A stretch of 6,524 nucleotides of DNA. Source: an uncultured Lachnospiraceae bacterium (lineage in GTDB: Bacteria > Bacillota > Clostridia > Lachnospirales > Lachnospiraceae). The position numbers and the translations under genes are program-made. The notes beneath the pieces are model-generated. The model had not been told where the DNA came from. It made no database searches and saw nothing but the letters and a program-made list of their open reading frames with translations. Positions 1-6,515 of the stretch are shown piece after piece (within the stretch, counting starts at the first letter, position 1; the number at the start of each line of letters is the position of its first letter). The stretch lies in the NCBI GenBank assembly GCA_910588755.1, contig CAJUQZ010000188.1, forward strand, positions 1 to 6,524, given 5' to 3'.

Positions 1-27
1 AAGGTTTGGCAATTCTGAGCTTTTTTA

Positions 28-54
28 TTTACTCATGAATAATTCAGGTTTAAT
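28..54 (+). promoter_or_regulatory. Weak candidate promoter for the operon
   Basis: The only AT-rich stretch upstream of the operon. TTTAAT at 49-54 matches five of six bases of a sigma-A -10 box. TTTACT at 28-33 is a four-of-six -35 candidate, but the spacing is only 15 bases. Using TAATAC (51-56) as the -10 gives 17 bases but a poorer box. A T-run at 21-26 just upstream could be the tail of a terminator whose stem lies outside the window; no stem is visible inside it. Placement is a guess from consensus matching. Confidence 0.2.
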
Positions 55-69
55 ACTATTTTTATGAGT
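31..69. promoter_or_regulatory. Nested palindromes, possible operator
   Basis: TGAATAATTCA at 36-46 is an 11-base palindrome around a central A, lying between the candidate -35 and -10 elements. A wider inverted repeat surrounds it: ACTCAT at 31-36 pairs with ATGAGT at 64-69, extended inward by one G-T wobble and two A-T pairs. Such symmetry suits a dimeric repressor site, but AT-rich DNA gives short palindromes by chance and I recognise no regulator family from it. Confidence 0.15.
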
Positions 70-189
70 CTGAACGATAAAGGGCAGGAAGCGGCACTCA
101 TTATTTTGCGGGCACTTGGCTTTGCACAGTCCGCAATGTTATCACAGGACGAGGAGCGGCAACGCAACTCGACAAAACAACTCGTATAA
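64..189 (+). CDS. Doubtful 41-residue leader ORF
   Basis: An open frame of 41 codons starts MSLNDKGQEA and ends NSTKQLV, with its TAA 21 bases before the permease ATG. The composition is protein-like: an alanine/leucine-rich middle that could be a short amphipathic helix, then a polar tail. I do not recognise it. The start is poor, with only AGG at 46-48, 15 bases upstream, as a ribosome site, and an in-frame TAA lies at 40-42. It could be a leader peptide, the remnant of a broken upstream gene, or chance. Within it, TTGCGG (106-111) and CCGCAA (131-136) could form a 6-bp stem with a 19-base loop in the leader RNA; there is no T-run after it, so it is not an obvious terminator. Confidence 0.2.
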   Translation: MSLNDKGQEAALIILRALGFAQSAMLSQDEERQRNSTKQLV

Positions 190-194
190 ACACG

Positions 195-200
195 AAGGAG
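195..200 (+). promoter_or_regulatory. Ribosome binding site of the permease
   Basis: AAGGAG lies 10 bases before the ATG at 211. This is the best ribosome site in the region and supports the long form of the permease, including its extra N-terminal membrane part, over an internal start. Confidence 0.75.
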
Positions 201-210
201 ACATCAGCCA

Positions 211-1305
211 ATGTATATTCTCAACAGCGCGATTGTGCTTGTGCCCATACTCTTTGCCCTGTCTGTACATAATTATATCTGTCATGGCCGGCTGCCATTT
301 CGCAGAAAAACTTCATTTTTTTGTATATATAGTGTGATTGCAGGCGCGTTCATGTTCGGCTTTGTTCGGGCGGGAGGAATAGGGGAAGACGGGATTGCAC
401 ATATGGCTTTGACGCATAAGATAAAATTTACGATTCTGGGATGTGTCATGTCATTTTGTCTTGCGCTTGCTGTATGCCTGATCGCCGAAAAGGATGTAAC
501 ACTTGATAAATTAGCAACCTACCTGACGCGTTTTTTTAAGGATATACAGAAATACTTCAAGTATGCAGTGCGTTCCGCCAGGGCAGATTTGCGCTCGGAG
601 GTGGCAAATGCATTTCTGGATTGGCTGTGGTGGATCATTGAGCCATTTTGTATGATGCTGATCTATACACTGATATTTGGGGTTGTCTTCAAAGCATCGG
701 AGGAATATTTCCCCATATTTATTTTTTCAGGCCTGTCCATGTGGACATTTTTCTCAAGAGGAGTCAATGTCAGTGTCAGTATTGTCAGAAACAACAAAGG
801 AATTATTTCTAAAATTTACCTGCCAAAATTCATACTGTACCTTGCAAGGATGCTTGTTAATGGGTTCAAGATGCTTGTGTCCTTTGGGGTTGTTGTGGGA
901 ATGATGGCTGTATATCGTGTTCCGATTTCGGTAAATATTTTATACACAATTCCGATTATGGTTGTATTTTTCCTGTTTACCTTCGGATTGGGCAGTATTT
1001 TGATGCATTTTGGCGTATATGTCAGTGATCTGTCCTATATTGTCGGCATCGTTCTGAGTATGTTGATGTATTTTACAGGGATATTCTATTCAGTAGCAAA
1101 CCGGATTCCAGCGCCATTTGGAGAGCTTCTAGAACAGTTTAATCCGGTCGCTTACTGCATTGCGTCGTTGCGGAATGCTTTGCTGTACTGTAAGGCGCCG
1201 CAGCTGGATCTGCTGGCGATGTGGGCGATGGTGTCACTGGTATTGGCTGCTTTGGGAGTATATACAGTTTACCGCAACGAGAATGCATATGTGAAGGTGA
1301 TATGA
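211..1305 (+). CDS. ABC-2 teichoic acid/polysaccharide export permease
   Basis: Inner-membrane permease of the TagG/Wzm type, expected to pair with the ATPase encoded next and carry a lipid-linked polymer across the membrane. The core begins near residue 115. Residues 115-160 contain YAVRSARADLRSEVAN, then WLWWIIEPF (138-146) leading into the first core helix, the classic start of this family. Further hydrophobic helices lie near 167-185, 220-236, 244-266, 271-293 and 334-353. YLPKFI (203-208) and FNPVAY (310-315) are other typical family stretches, and it ends YRNENAYVKVI. At 364 residues it is about 100 longer than usual TagG (roughly 260-275). The extra N-terminus holds three likely membrane segments (about 5-22, 38-54, 71-92) and a charged linker. 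The good ribosome site upstream makes this extension genuine rather than a start-call error. Substrate specificity (teichoic acid rather than another glycan) is inferred from the neighbours. Confidence 0.9.
   Translation: MYILNSAIVLVPILFALSVHNYICHGRLPFRRKTSFFCIYSVIAGAFMFGFVRAGGIGEDGIAHMALTHKIKFTILGCVMSFCLALAVCLIAEKDVTLDKLATYLTRFFKDIQKYFKYAVRSARADLRSEVANAFLDWLWWIIEPFCMMLIYTLIFGVVFKASEEYFPIFIFSGLSMWTFFSRGVNVSVSIVRNNKGIISKIYLPKFILYLARMLVNGFKMLVSFGVVVGMMAVYRVPISVNILYTIPIMVVFFLFTFGLGSILMHFGVYVSDLSYIVGIVLSMLMYFTGIFYSVANRIPAPFGELLEQFNPVAYCIASLRNALLYCKAPQLDLLAMWAMVSLVLAALGVYTVYRNENAYVKVI
1293..1300 (+). promoter_or_regulatory. Ribosome binding site of the ATPase, inside the permease gene
   Basis: GAAGGTGA lies in the last codons of the permease. 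Two in-frame ATGs follow, at 1302 and 1305. The AGG core (1295-1297) is 4 bases from the first and 7 from the second, so 1305 is slightly preferred; the two proteins would differ by one methionine. Confidence 0.6.
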
Positions 1306-2039
1306 TGGAAAATAATGAGATTGTGATAGAGGCGAAAAACGTATGCATCAATTACAGAATCATGAAGAATGTGACAGTGCGCCATAATCTGTTTCAAAAA
1401 CACACCCGCGGGGAAGTATTTGAGGCCGTCAAGGATGTGTCGTTTGCCGTAGAAAAAGGCGGGATTCTGGGAATCATTGGAAAGAACGGCAGCGGGAAAT
1501 CAACCCTTCTGCGTGCAATTGCGGGCGTGTTCTCTCCCAATAGCGGCAGTATAGACCTAAAAGGGCATACGGTATCCCTGATGGCTCTAGGCGTTGGGTT
1601 TAAGGACAATCTCACAGGACGGGACAATATTTCTTTATCGGGCATGCTTCTTGGATTTACCGAGCGGCAGATACAGGATAAAATGCAGGAGATTATAGAT
1701 TTTGCAGAGATTGGGGAGTTTATAGACAGACCGGTGAGGACATACTCAAGCGGCATGCATTCCAAACTGGCGTTTGCCATCACAGCGATGTTGGAGACAG
1801 ACATTATGCTGGTTGATGAGGTTCTAAGTGTTGGGGATGAACGGTTTAAAAAGAAAAGCATGAACAAAATGAAGGAATTAATTAACGATAAATACAGAAC
1901 CGTGATCATTGTGTCGCATAACATAGAGACACTAAAAAGTTTTTGCAACAGGGTGATGTGGCTGCATGATGGTGTCATCAAAGAGATTGGTGAACCGGCA
2001 AAAGTACTTGATCAGTATGTCAGGTTTATGAACGGGTAG
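1305..2039 (+). CDS. Teichoic acid export ATPase, TagH/TarH-like
   Basis: Cytoplasmic nucleotide-binding subunit that powers the permease encoded just upstream. Visible motifs in the 244-residue product: Walker A GKNGSGKST (59-67), a family-type signature YSSGM (147-151) in place of LSGGQ, Walker B IMLVDE (167-172) with catalytic E172, D-loop SVGD (175-178) and switch histidine H205 in SHN. The N-terminal stretch before EAVKDVSF (40-47) carries the insertion usual in polysaccharide ABC exporters (the Wzt/TagH branch). The protein stops soon after the ATPase fold, so it lacks both the carbohydrate-binding C-domain of long Wzt proteins and the long C-terminal part of Bacillus TagH; it resembles short TarH in size. 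Its start overlaps the permease stop (TGA 1303-1305), implying coupled translation. An upstream in-frame ATG at 1221 lies inside the permease gene and is not the start. Confidence 0.92.
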   Translation: MENNEIVIEAKNVCINYRIMKNVTVRHNLFQKHTRGEVFEAVKDVSFAVEKGGILGIIGKNGSGKSTLLRAIAGVFSPNSGSIDLKGHTVSLMALGVGFKDNLTGRDNISLSGMLLGFTERQIQDKMQEIIDFAEIGEFIDRPVRTYSSGMHSKLAFAITAMLETDIMLVDEVLSVGDERFKKKSMNKMKELINDKYRTVIIVSHNIETLKSFCNRVMWLHDGVIKEIGEPAKVLDQYVRFMNG

Positions 2040-2088
2040 CGGGCATCTTGATATTTAGGATAGATGAACCGGAGTGAAGTAGAACAGC

Positions 2089-3288
2089 ATGGGAGATTTG
2101 ATACATGAATTTGATAAACCGGCAGTATATTGGGAGAAAATAAAATTTGTGGTGATACTTGTATGCAGATTCCTCCAAAAAGGACTGGAATGGCTTCCCA
2201 TCAGGAAAAACCGCATATGCATGATCTCCCTCACACACCGGGGATATGGGGACAATCTGAAATACATCTCTGAGTACCTGCGGCAAAAGGGAAAGTATGA
2301 AATCGCATGGATTACCCGGTATCCGGAGACATGTAGTGATATAAAGGGAATCAAAGTAATTAAGGCCAAGACGTTTGAACATTTGTCATGGCAGTTTACA
2401 TCAAATGTATTGTTTTCAGATGATTACCTGTATATGGCACTGATTAAAAGGAAGATGCAGACATATATCAATACATGGCACGGCGGTATCAATTACAAAA
2501 AAGTAGGATATGAGGGTTTACTGTTCGAGACACAGTTTCAGGAAAAACATTTTGCGATACAGAACGAGAAACCCGACTATATGGTAGCTGGCAGTAAATT
2601 CTTTGAAACGAACATGAAAATGGCATTTCGACTGGAGCATACAACGTTTTTGCGGACAGGCCTGCCAAGAAATGACATCCTGTATCTAGGAGACAAGCAT
2701 CTGGAAAACAACGTACGCAAGAAGCTGGGGCTGGAAGGAAAAAAAATACTGATATATGCGCCAACCTTTAGAAATACGGGGTTTGAGGATAATTTATTCG
2801 GATTTGACTGCGGGAGGGTTTTGAAGACATTGGAAGCCCGGCATGGAGGGGAGTGGGTGATGTTATACAGGGCGCATTATTTTGTTGACAGTACATATCA
2901 GTTTCAAAGATCAGACGTGATGAATGTATCAGGTTATAATGATATGCAGGAATTGTTGTTGATTAGCGACTATATGATATCAGATTATTCTTCCTGTATG
3001 TGGGATTTTCTGTTAAAAAGAAGGCCCTGTATTGTATATGCGCCAGACTGTGACCAGTATTGCCAGAATGACAGGGGATTGACCGCCGCGGGCAAAGCGA
3101 TGCCATTTCCGGTCACAACAAACATGGATGAATTGATAGAAACCATTACGAAGTATGATGAGGATACGGAACATAGAAAAAACGAACAGCACCTCCAGGA
3201 GATGGGTTCTTATGATAAGGGTGCTGCGCGGAATGAATTGGGTTCTTTGGTTGAAAGACTTTGTACACAAGGAGAGAAAATGGAATGA
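2089..3288 (+). CDS. CDP-glycerol glycerophosphotransferase family protein
   Basis: Predicted peripheral membrane enzyme that transfers glycerol phosphate from CDP-glycerol to a growing teichoic acid chain or its linkage unit (TagB/TagF family, Pfam Glyphos_transf). Family motifs in the 399 residues: INTWHGG with H131, RTGLPRND (189-196), YAPTFR (223-228), RAH with H263, DYMISDYSS (294-302) followed by WDFLLKRRP, and RGL (329-331). The two histidines and the ISDYSS segment correspond to conserved active-site and CDP-contacting regions of the family. A hydrophobic, basic N-terminus (residues 17-40) may help membrane attachment. The start at 2089 is the first in frame, as a GTG at 2074 is followed at once by a stop. 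Its ribosome site is unusual: GGAG at 2071-2074 is 14 bases away. A 49-base gap precedes it, with no terminator seen. Primase or polymerase role cannot be told from sequence, so no symbol is given. Confidence 0.88.
   Translation: MGDLIHEFDKPAVYWEKIKFVVILVCRFLQKGLEWLPIRKNRICMISLTHRGYGDNLKYISEYLRQKGKYEIAWITRYPETCSDIKGIKVIKAKTFEHLSWQFTSNVLFSDDYLYMALIKRKMQTYINTWHGGINYKKVGYEGLLFETQFQEKHFAIQNEKPDYMVAGSKFFETNMKMAFRLEHTTFLRTGLPRNDILYLGDKHLENNVRKKLGLEGKKILIYAPTFRNTGFEDNLFGFDCGRVLKTLEARHGGEWVMLYRAHYFVDSTYQFQRSDVMNVSGYNDMQELLLISDYMISDYSSCMWDFLLKRRPCIVYAPDCDQYCQNDRGLTAAGKAMPFPVTTNMDELIETITKYDEDTEHRKNEQHLQEMGSYDKGAARNELGSLVERLCTQGEKME
3269..3274 (+). promoter_or_regulatory. Ribosome binding site of tagD
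   Basis: AAGGAG lies 10 bases before the ATG at 3285, inside the end of the previous gene. It favours the ATG over an in-frame TTG at 3261, which would lie upstream of this site and add eight residues foreign to the family. Confidence 0.7.
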
Positions 3289-3686
3289 AACGGATAATAA
3301 CATATGGAACATTTGATTTACTGCATTATGGCCATATCAACCTGCTAAGGCGGGCAAAGGCAATGGGAGATTATCTTGTGGTGGTGCTGTCAACAGATGA
3401 ATTTAACTGGGAGGAGAAAAAGAAGAAATGTTACTTCTCATATGAAGAAAGAAAAAATCTGCTAGAGGCAATTCGCTATGTTGATTTGGTAATTCCCGAA
3501 AATAACTGGGAACAGAAGGCAGTAGATGTCCAGGAGTATCATATTGATACATTTGTCATGGGAGATGACTGGGAGGGGAAGTTTGATTTCCTCAGGCGTT
3601 ATTGTGACGTGGTATATCTGCCAAGGACACCGGAAATATCAACAACACAGATCAAAAAGGAGTTACAGGACAATTACGGGGGATGA
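3285..3686 (+). CDS. tagD: Glycerol-3-phosphate cytidylyltransferase
   Basis: Makes CDP-glycerol and pyrophosphate from CTP and sn-glycerol 3-phosphate, supplying the activated donor for both glycerophosphotransferase domains of this operon. At 133 residues it matches the compact single-domain family (Bacillus TagD is about 129). The start reads MKRIITYGTFDLLHYGH, with the nucleotidyltransferase HxGH motif at H14-H17. STDEFN (36-41), YVDLVIPENNWEQK (65-78) and MGDDWEGKFDFL (92-103) follow. The C-terminal RTxxISTT motif is at 114-121 (RTPEISTT). All are close to Bacillus subtilis TagD as remembered. The ATG overlaps the previous gene's TGA by four bases (ATGA at 3285-3288), so translation is probably coupled. 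The product is cytosolic. This gene is the firmest evidence that the operon makes a glycerol-phosphate polymer. Confidence 0.97.
   Translation: MKRIITYGTFDLLHYGHINLLRRAKAMGDYLVVVLSTDEFNWEEKKKKCYFSYEERKNLLEAIRYVDLVIPENNWEQKAVDVQEYHIDTFVMGDDWEGKFDFLRRYCDVVYLPRTPEISTTQIKKELQDNYGG
3678..3682 (+). promoter_or_regulatory. Ribosome binding site of the fused transferase
   Basis: GGGGG in the last two sense codons of tagD lies 5 bases before the ATG at 3688. It supports that start over the in-frame ATG at 3526 deep inside tagD, which would add 54 residues unlike the family. Confidence 0.6.
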
Positions 3687-3687
3687 A

Positions 3688-6288
3688 ATGCTTATTAAAA
3701 AAATTATGAAAGGTCTGATAAATCTCATCAGACAGAACTATAAAGATAAGAAACTTCAGATGCGGACAAGATATGCATATTACTATCAGTATACAAAGAT
3801 TGACGAAAAAACAGTGCTCTATGAGTCATTCTTTGGACGCGGCATGATCTGTAATCCTTACGCCATCTTCTTAGAGTTGATGGAAAATCCGGCATACAGA
3901 GGATATAAGCATGTGTGGGTGCTTGACAATCTCAAGGAACATAAAGATCTGATCAATGCATATAAAAAATATTCGAATGTATGTTTTGTACAGTATCAGG
4001 ACAGGAAATACCTGAAATACTTAAGCAAAGCAAAATATCTTGTGAATAATGTTACCTTTCCTGCGTACTTTACGAAAAAGGATGGGCAGATCTATGTCAA
4101 CACATGGCATGGGATTCCGCTAAAACATCTGGGATATGATATGCCAAACGGAAATATTGAAGTCAGCAACACCGTAAGGAATTTTCTCCATGCTGATTAT
4201 CTGGTCTCTTCAAGCCCGTTTTTGACAGAGATTTACAGGCGTGCATACAAAATGGATAATATATATAATGGAAAAATTATAGAAGAAGGATATCCAAGGC
4301 TTGATATCCTGTTTCGCTTCTCAAAGGAAGAGATCTACAGGAAATTATCAGACAAAGGGATGCAGATTGAGCCTGGCAGGAAAATAATCTTATATGCGCC
4401 AACGTGGCGCGGTGTGTCATATGGCAAGGCTGAGAAAGATGTGGAATGCTACTACCAGTTTAAGAATGAACTAGAGCAATATATCGATACCAGTCAGTAT
4501 CAGCTGTTAATCAAGGTACATCAGCGCGTGTATCAGCTTTCCAAAGATAGCCTCGACAAGGCTTTTTTCGTGCCCGCAACGATTGATGCCAACGAAATAC
4601 TGGCTGTTGCGGATATCCTGATCAGCGATTTTTCCAGTATATTTTATGATTATCTTGCAACAGGGAAACCCGTACTGTTTTATATTGAGAATGCGGAGGA
4701 ATATCAGGAAGAACGCGGCTTATATAGCGGAATCGATTCTTTGCCCGGACCGGTTGCGGAAAAGATATCCAAGTTAGGGGAGTTCATCGGGCGTATCGAG
4801 GAGATTACAAAGGAATATGAAGACAAATATATGGAGGTGAGGACATACAGCAATGCCTTTTCTGATGGTACTATCTCCAAGAAAATTGTAGACATTGTCT
4901 TCAATCATAACGAAGAACCCTATCAGCTGACAACATTAGAAAAGACGAAAGAAAGATTGTTTATCAGCCGTGGCGTAATGTTAGTGAATGGAATCAGCAG
5001 TGCCTGTATGAACCTGCTGAATGCAATTGACTATGACAGGTTTGATGTCACCCTGATGGTTGCCAAGATGACAAAAGGGAAGGAATCTGATCTATTGAAT
5101 GAGATTCATCCCAATGTCAGGGTTTTGTATAGAAATTCGACTTATAACGCATCTTTTTGGGAACAAATCCGGGAGAAGTATCGCAAGCATATCAAGAGAA
5201 AAAGCATCTATACGGAAGAAATGTACCGGGAATGCAGGCGCTGTTATGGGAACACAGAGTTTGATTATCTGCTTGATTATGAGGGATATAATTATTTTTA
5301 TAGCACGCTGCTGCTTCATATGAATGGTAAGGTTCGGGGAATCTGGCAGCACAATGATATGCTTGCTGAAAAAGAATTGAGATTTTCATGGCTGGACGGG
5401 TTTTTTGAACTCTACGAGTATTTTGATAAGATTATTGGCTGCAGCAGGCAGGTTATGAAGGTAAACAGGGATAATTTAAGCAAGTCGTCTTGTGAGAGGG
5501 AAAAGTATACCTATACGAAAAATATCGTCAATTCCAAACGTGTGCTTGAAGGCGCTTCGCAGGGACGGAAGGTTCTATTCAGGGGGCACGAATACTGTCT
5601 GACCAGGTTTGAGCAAGATAGCAGTTATAAGGTATCAAATCTAATTCCTTTAGGTCCGTGGATTCCTGATTCTGACAAACTGTCTTTGGACGGGGAAGAA
5701 TACATTGCACAGGATATTTCCTGTCAGGGAAACGGAATTATCAAAGCAGGACTTTGTCTGGACAATATTGGCGAAACAACGGTTCGGCGTTTTATCACTG
5801 TGGGAAGACTGTCTCCGGAAAAGAATCATGAGATGCTGGTCAGGGCATTTCAAAGATTGCTGCAGGAGGAACCAGGATGTATGCTTTATATCGTAGGAGA
5901 CGGTGTTCTCAAGAAGAAGATTCAGGAACTTATTGACAGCTTACATATGAAAAAAAATGTTATATTAACCGGGAATCTGGAGAATCCATTTGCATTGATG
6001 AAGTATTGCGATTGTTTTGTTCTGCCATCCCTGCATGAAGGACAGCCGATGGTCATTCACGAGGCCAGGGTACTCCACATGCCTGTCATTATGTCTGGAT
6101 TTTCCTCCGCTGAAGATGCGATGATCGAAAACGGGCAGCTGGTGATCGGCACAAGTGAAGACGATATCTATGAAGGGCTGAAAGCATATATAGAAGGACG
6201 GGTGCCATGCAGTTATGAATTTGATATTGACATATACAACCGTGAAGCATATCAGGAATTTCTATTTGCCATAACGGCTGGTAAGTGA
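3688..6288 (+). CDS. Bifunctional CDP-glycerol glycerophosphotransferase / GT4 glycosyltransferase
   Basis: An 866-residue fusion of two transferases. Residues about 35-405 are a TagB/TagF-type domain: NTWHG with H141, GYPRLD (201-206), YAPTWR (236-241), H278 in IKVH, ISDFSSIFYDYL (312-323), RGL (343-345). Residues about 424-860 are a GT-B glycosyltransferase of GT4 type: an N-lobe beginning RLFISRGVML, and a C-lobe with GRLSPEKN (706-713), IVGDG (735-739) and an EX7E motif E784-E792 in the segment LPSLHEGQPMVIHEA. Roughly 75 residues (about 624-700) are inserted between the lobes. The first domain should add glycerol phosphate from CDP-glycerol; the second should add a sugar from a nucleotide-sugar donor. 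The sugar and acceptor are unknown. Both sets of catalytic motifs look intact, and the reading frame is continuous. The gene follows tagD after one base. Its TGA overlaps the ATG of a following frame by one base, and its last 47 bases are the first part of the 76-bp tandem repeat. Confidence 0.88.
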   Translation: MLIKKIMKGLINLIRQNYKDKKLQMRTRYAYYYQYTKIDEKTVLYESFFGRGMICNPYAIFLELMENPAYRGYKHVWVLDNLKEHKDLINAYKKYSNVCFVQYQDRKYLKYLSKAKYLVNNVTFPAYFTKKDGQIYVNTWHGIPLKHLGYDMPNGNIEVSNTVRNFLHADYLVSSSPFLTEIYRRAYKMDNIYNGKIIEEGYPRLDILFRFSKEEIYRKLSDKGMQIEPGRKIILYAPTWRGVSYGKAEKDVECYYQFKNELEQYIDTSQYQLLIKVHQRVYQLSKDSLDKAFFVPATIDANEILAVADILISDFSSIFYDYLATGKPVLFYIENAEEYQEERGLYSGIDSLPGPVAEKISKLGEFIGRIEEITKEYEDKYMEVRTYSNAFSDGTISKKIVDIVFNHNEEPYQLTTLEKTKERLFISRGVMLVNGISSACMNLLNAIDYDRFDVTLMVAKMTKGKESDLLNEIHPNVRVLYRNSTYNASFWEQIREKYRKHIKRKSIYTEEMYRECRRCYGNTEFDYLLDYEGYNYFYSTLLLHMNGKVRGIWQHNDMLAEKELRFSWLDGFFELYEYFDKIIGCSRQVMKVNRDNLSKSSCEREKYTYTKNIVNSKRVLEGASQGRKVLFRGHEYCLTRFEQDSSYKVSNLIPLGPWIPDSDKLSLDGEEYIAQDISCQGNGIIKAGLCLDNIGETTVRRFITVGRLSPEKNHEMLVRAFQRLLQEEPGCMLYIVGDGVLKKKIQELIDSLHMKKNVILTGNLENPFALMKYCDCFVLPSLHEGQPMVIHEARVLHMPVIMSGFSSAEDAMIENGQLVIGTSEDDIYEGLKAYIEGRVPCSYEFDIDIYNREAYQEFLFAITAGK

Positions 6289-6350
6289 TGGGACGGATTA
6301 ATGTTGCATTAACAACTGTGAAGCATATCAGGAATTTCTATTTGCCATAA
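6288..6350 (+). CDS. 20-codon mini-ORF made by the repeat (first of three)
   Basis: It begins MGRINVALTT, then passes into the next repeat copy and reads the old 3' end in another frame (VKHIRNFYLP), stopping at TAA 6348-6350. Identical frames occupy 6364-6426 and 6440-6502. Each stop is 13 bases before the next ATG. The first ten residues probably belong to the true start of the next gene; the rest is a by-product of the duplication. Whether it is translated is unknown. The ribosome site is weak (GGTAAGTG directly before the ATG), so it would depend on ribosomes finishing the preceding frame. Confidence 0.25.
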   Translation: MGRINVALTTVKHIRNFYLP

Positions 6351-6515
6351 CGGCTGGTAAGTGATGGGACGGATTAATGTTGCATTAACAACTGTGAAGC
6401 ATATCAGGAATTTCTATTTGCCATAACGGCTGGTAAGTGATGGGACGGATTAATGTTGCATTAACAACTGTGAAGCATATCAGGAATTTCTATTTGCCAT
6501 AACGGCTGGTAAGTG

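Noticed and set aside
116..337. 73-residue + strand frame overlapping the permease start
   Set aside because: It overlaps the well-supported permease in another frame, has no ribosome site and shows no family motifs.
1221..1304. N-terminal extension of the ATPase from an ATG at 1221
   Set aside because: It lies within the permease coding sequence, and the ATPase family start fits the ATGs at 1302/1305 with a nearby ribosome site.
1394..1981. 195-residue minus-strand frame opposite the ATPase
   Set aside because: It is a shadow of the ATPase gene, with serine-rich sequence lacking any motif. Other minus-strand frames in the window were dismissed for the same reason.
3261..3284. TTG start for tagD
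   Set aside because: It precedes the ribosome site at 3269-3274 and adds residues absent from the family; the ATG at 3285 gives the canonical start.
3526..3687. 54-residue extension of the fused transferase into tagD
   Set aside because: It overlaps the conserved tagD C-terminus in another frame; the ATG at 3688 has its own ribosome site and one-base spacing.
6298..6312. TTAATG-TTG-CATTAA hairpin in each repeat unit as a terminator or binding site
   Set aside because: The stem is only six AT-rich pairs with no T-run, and it lies in the likely coding start of the next gene. Its recurrence is explained by the tandem duplication.
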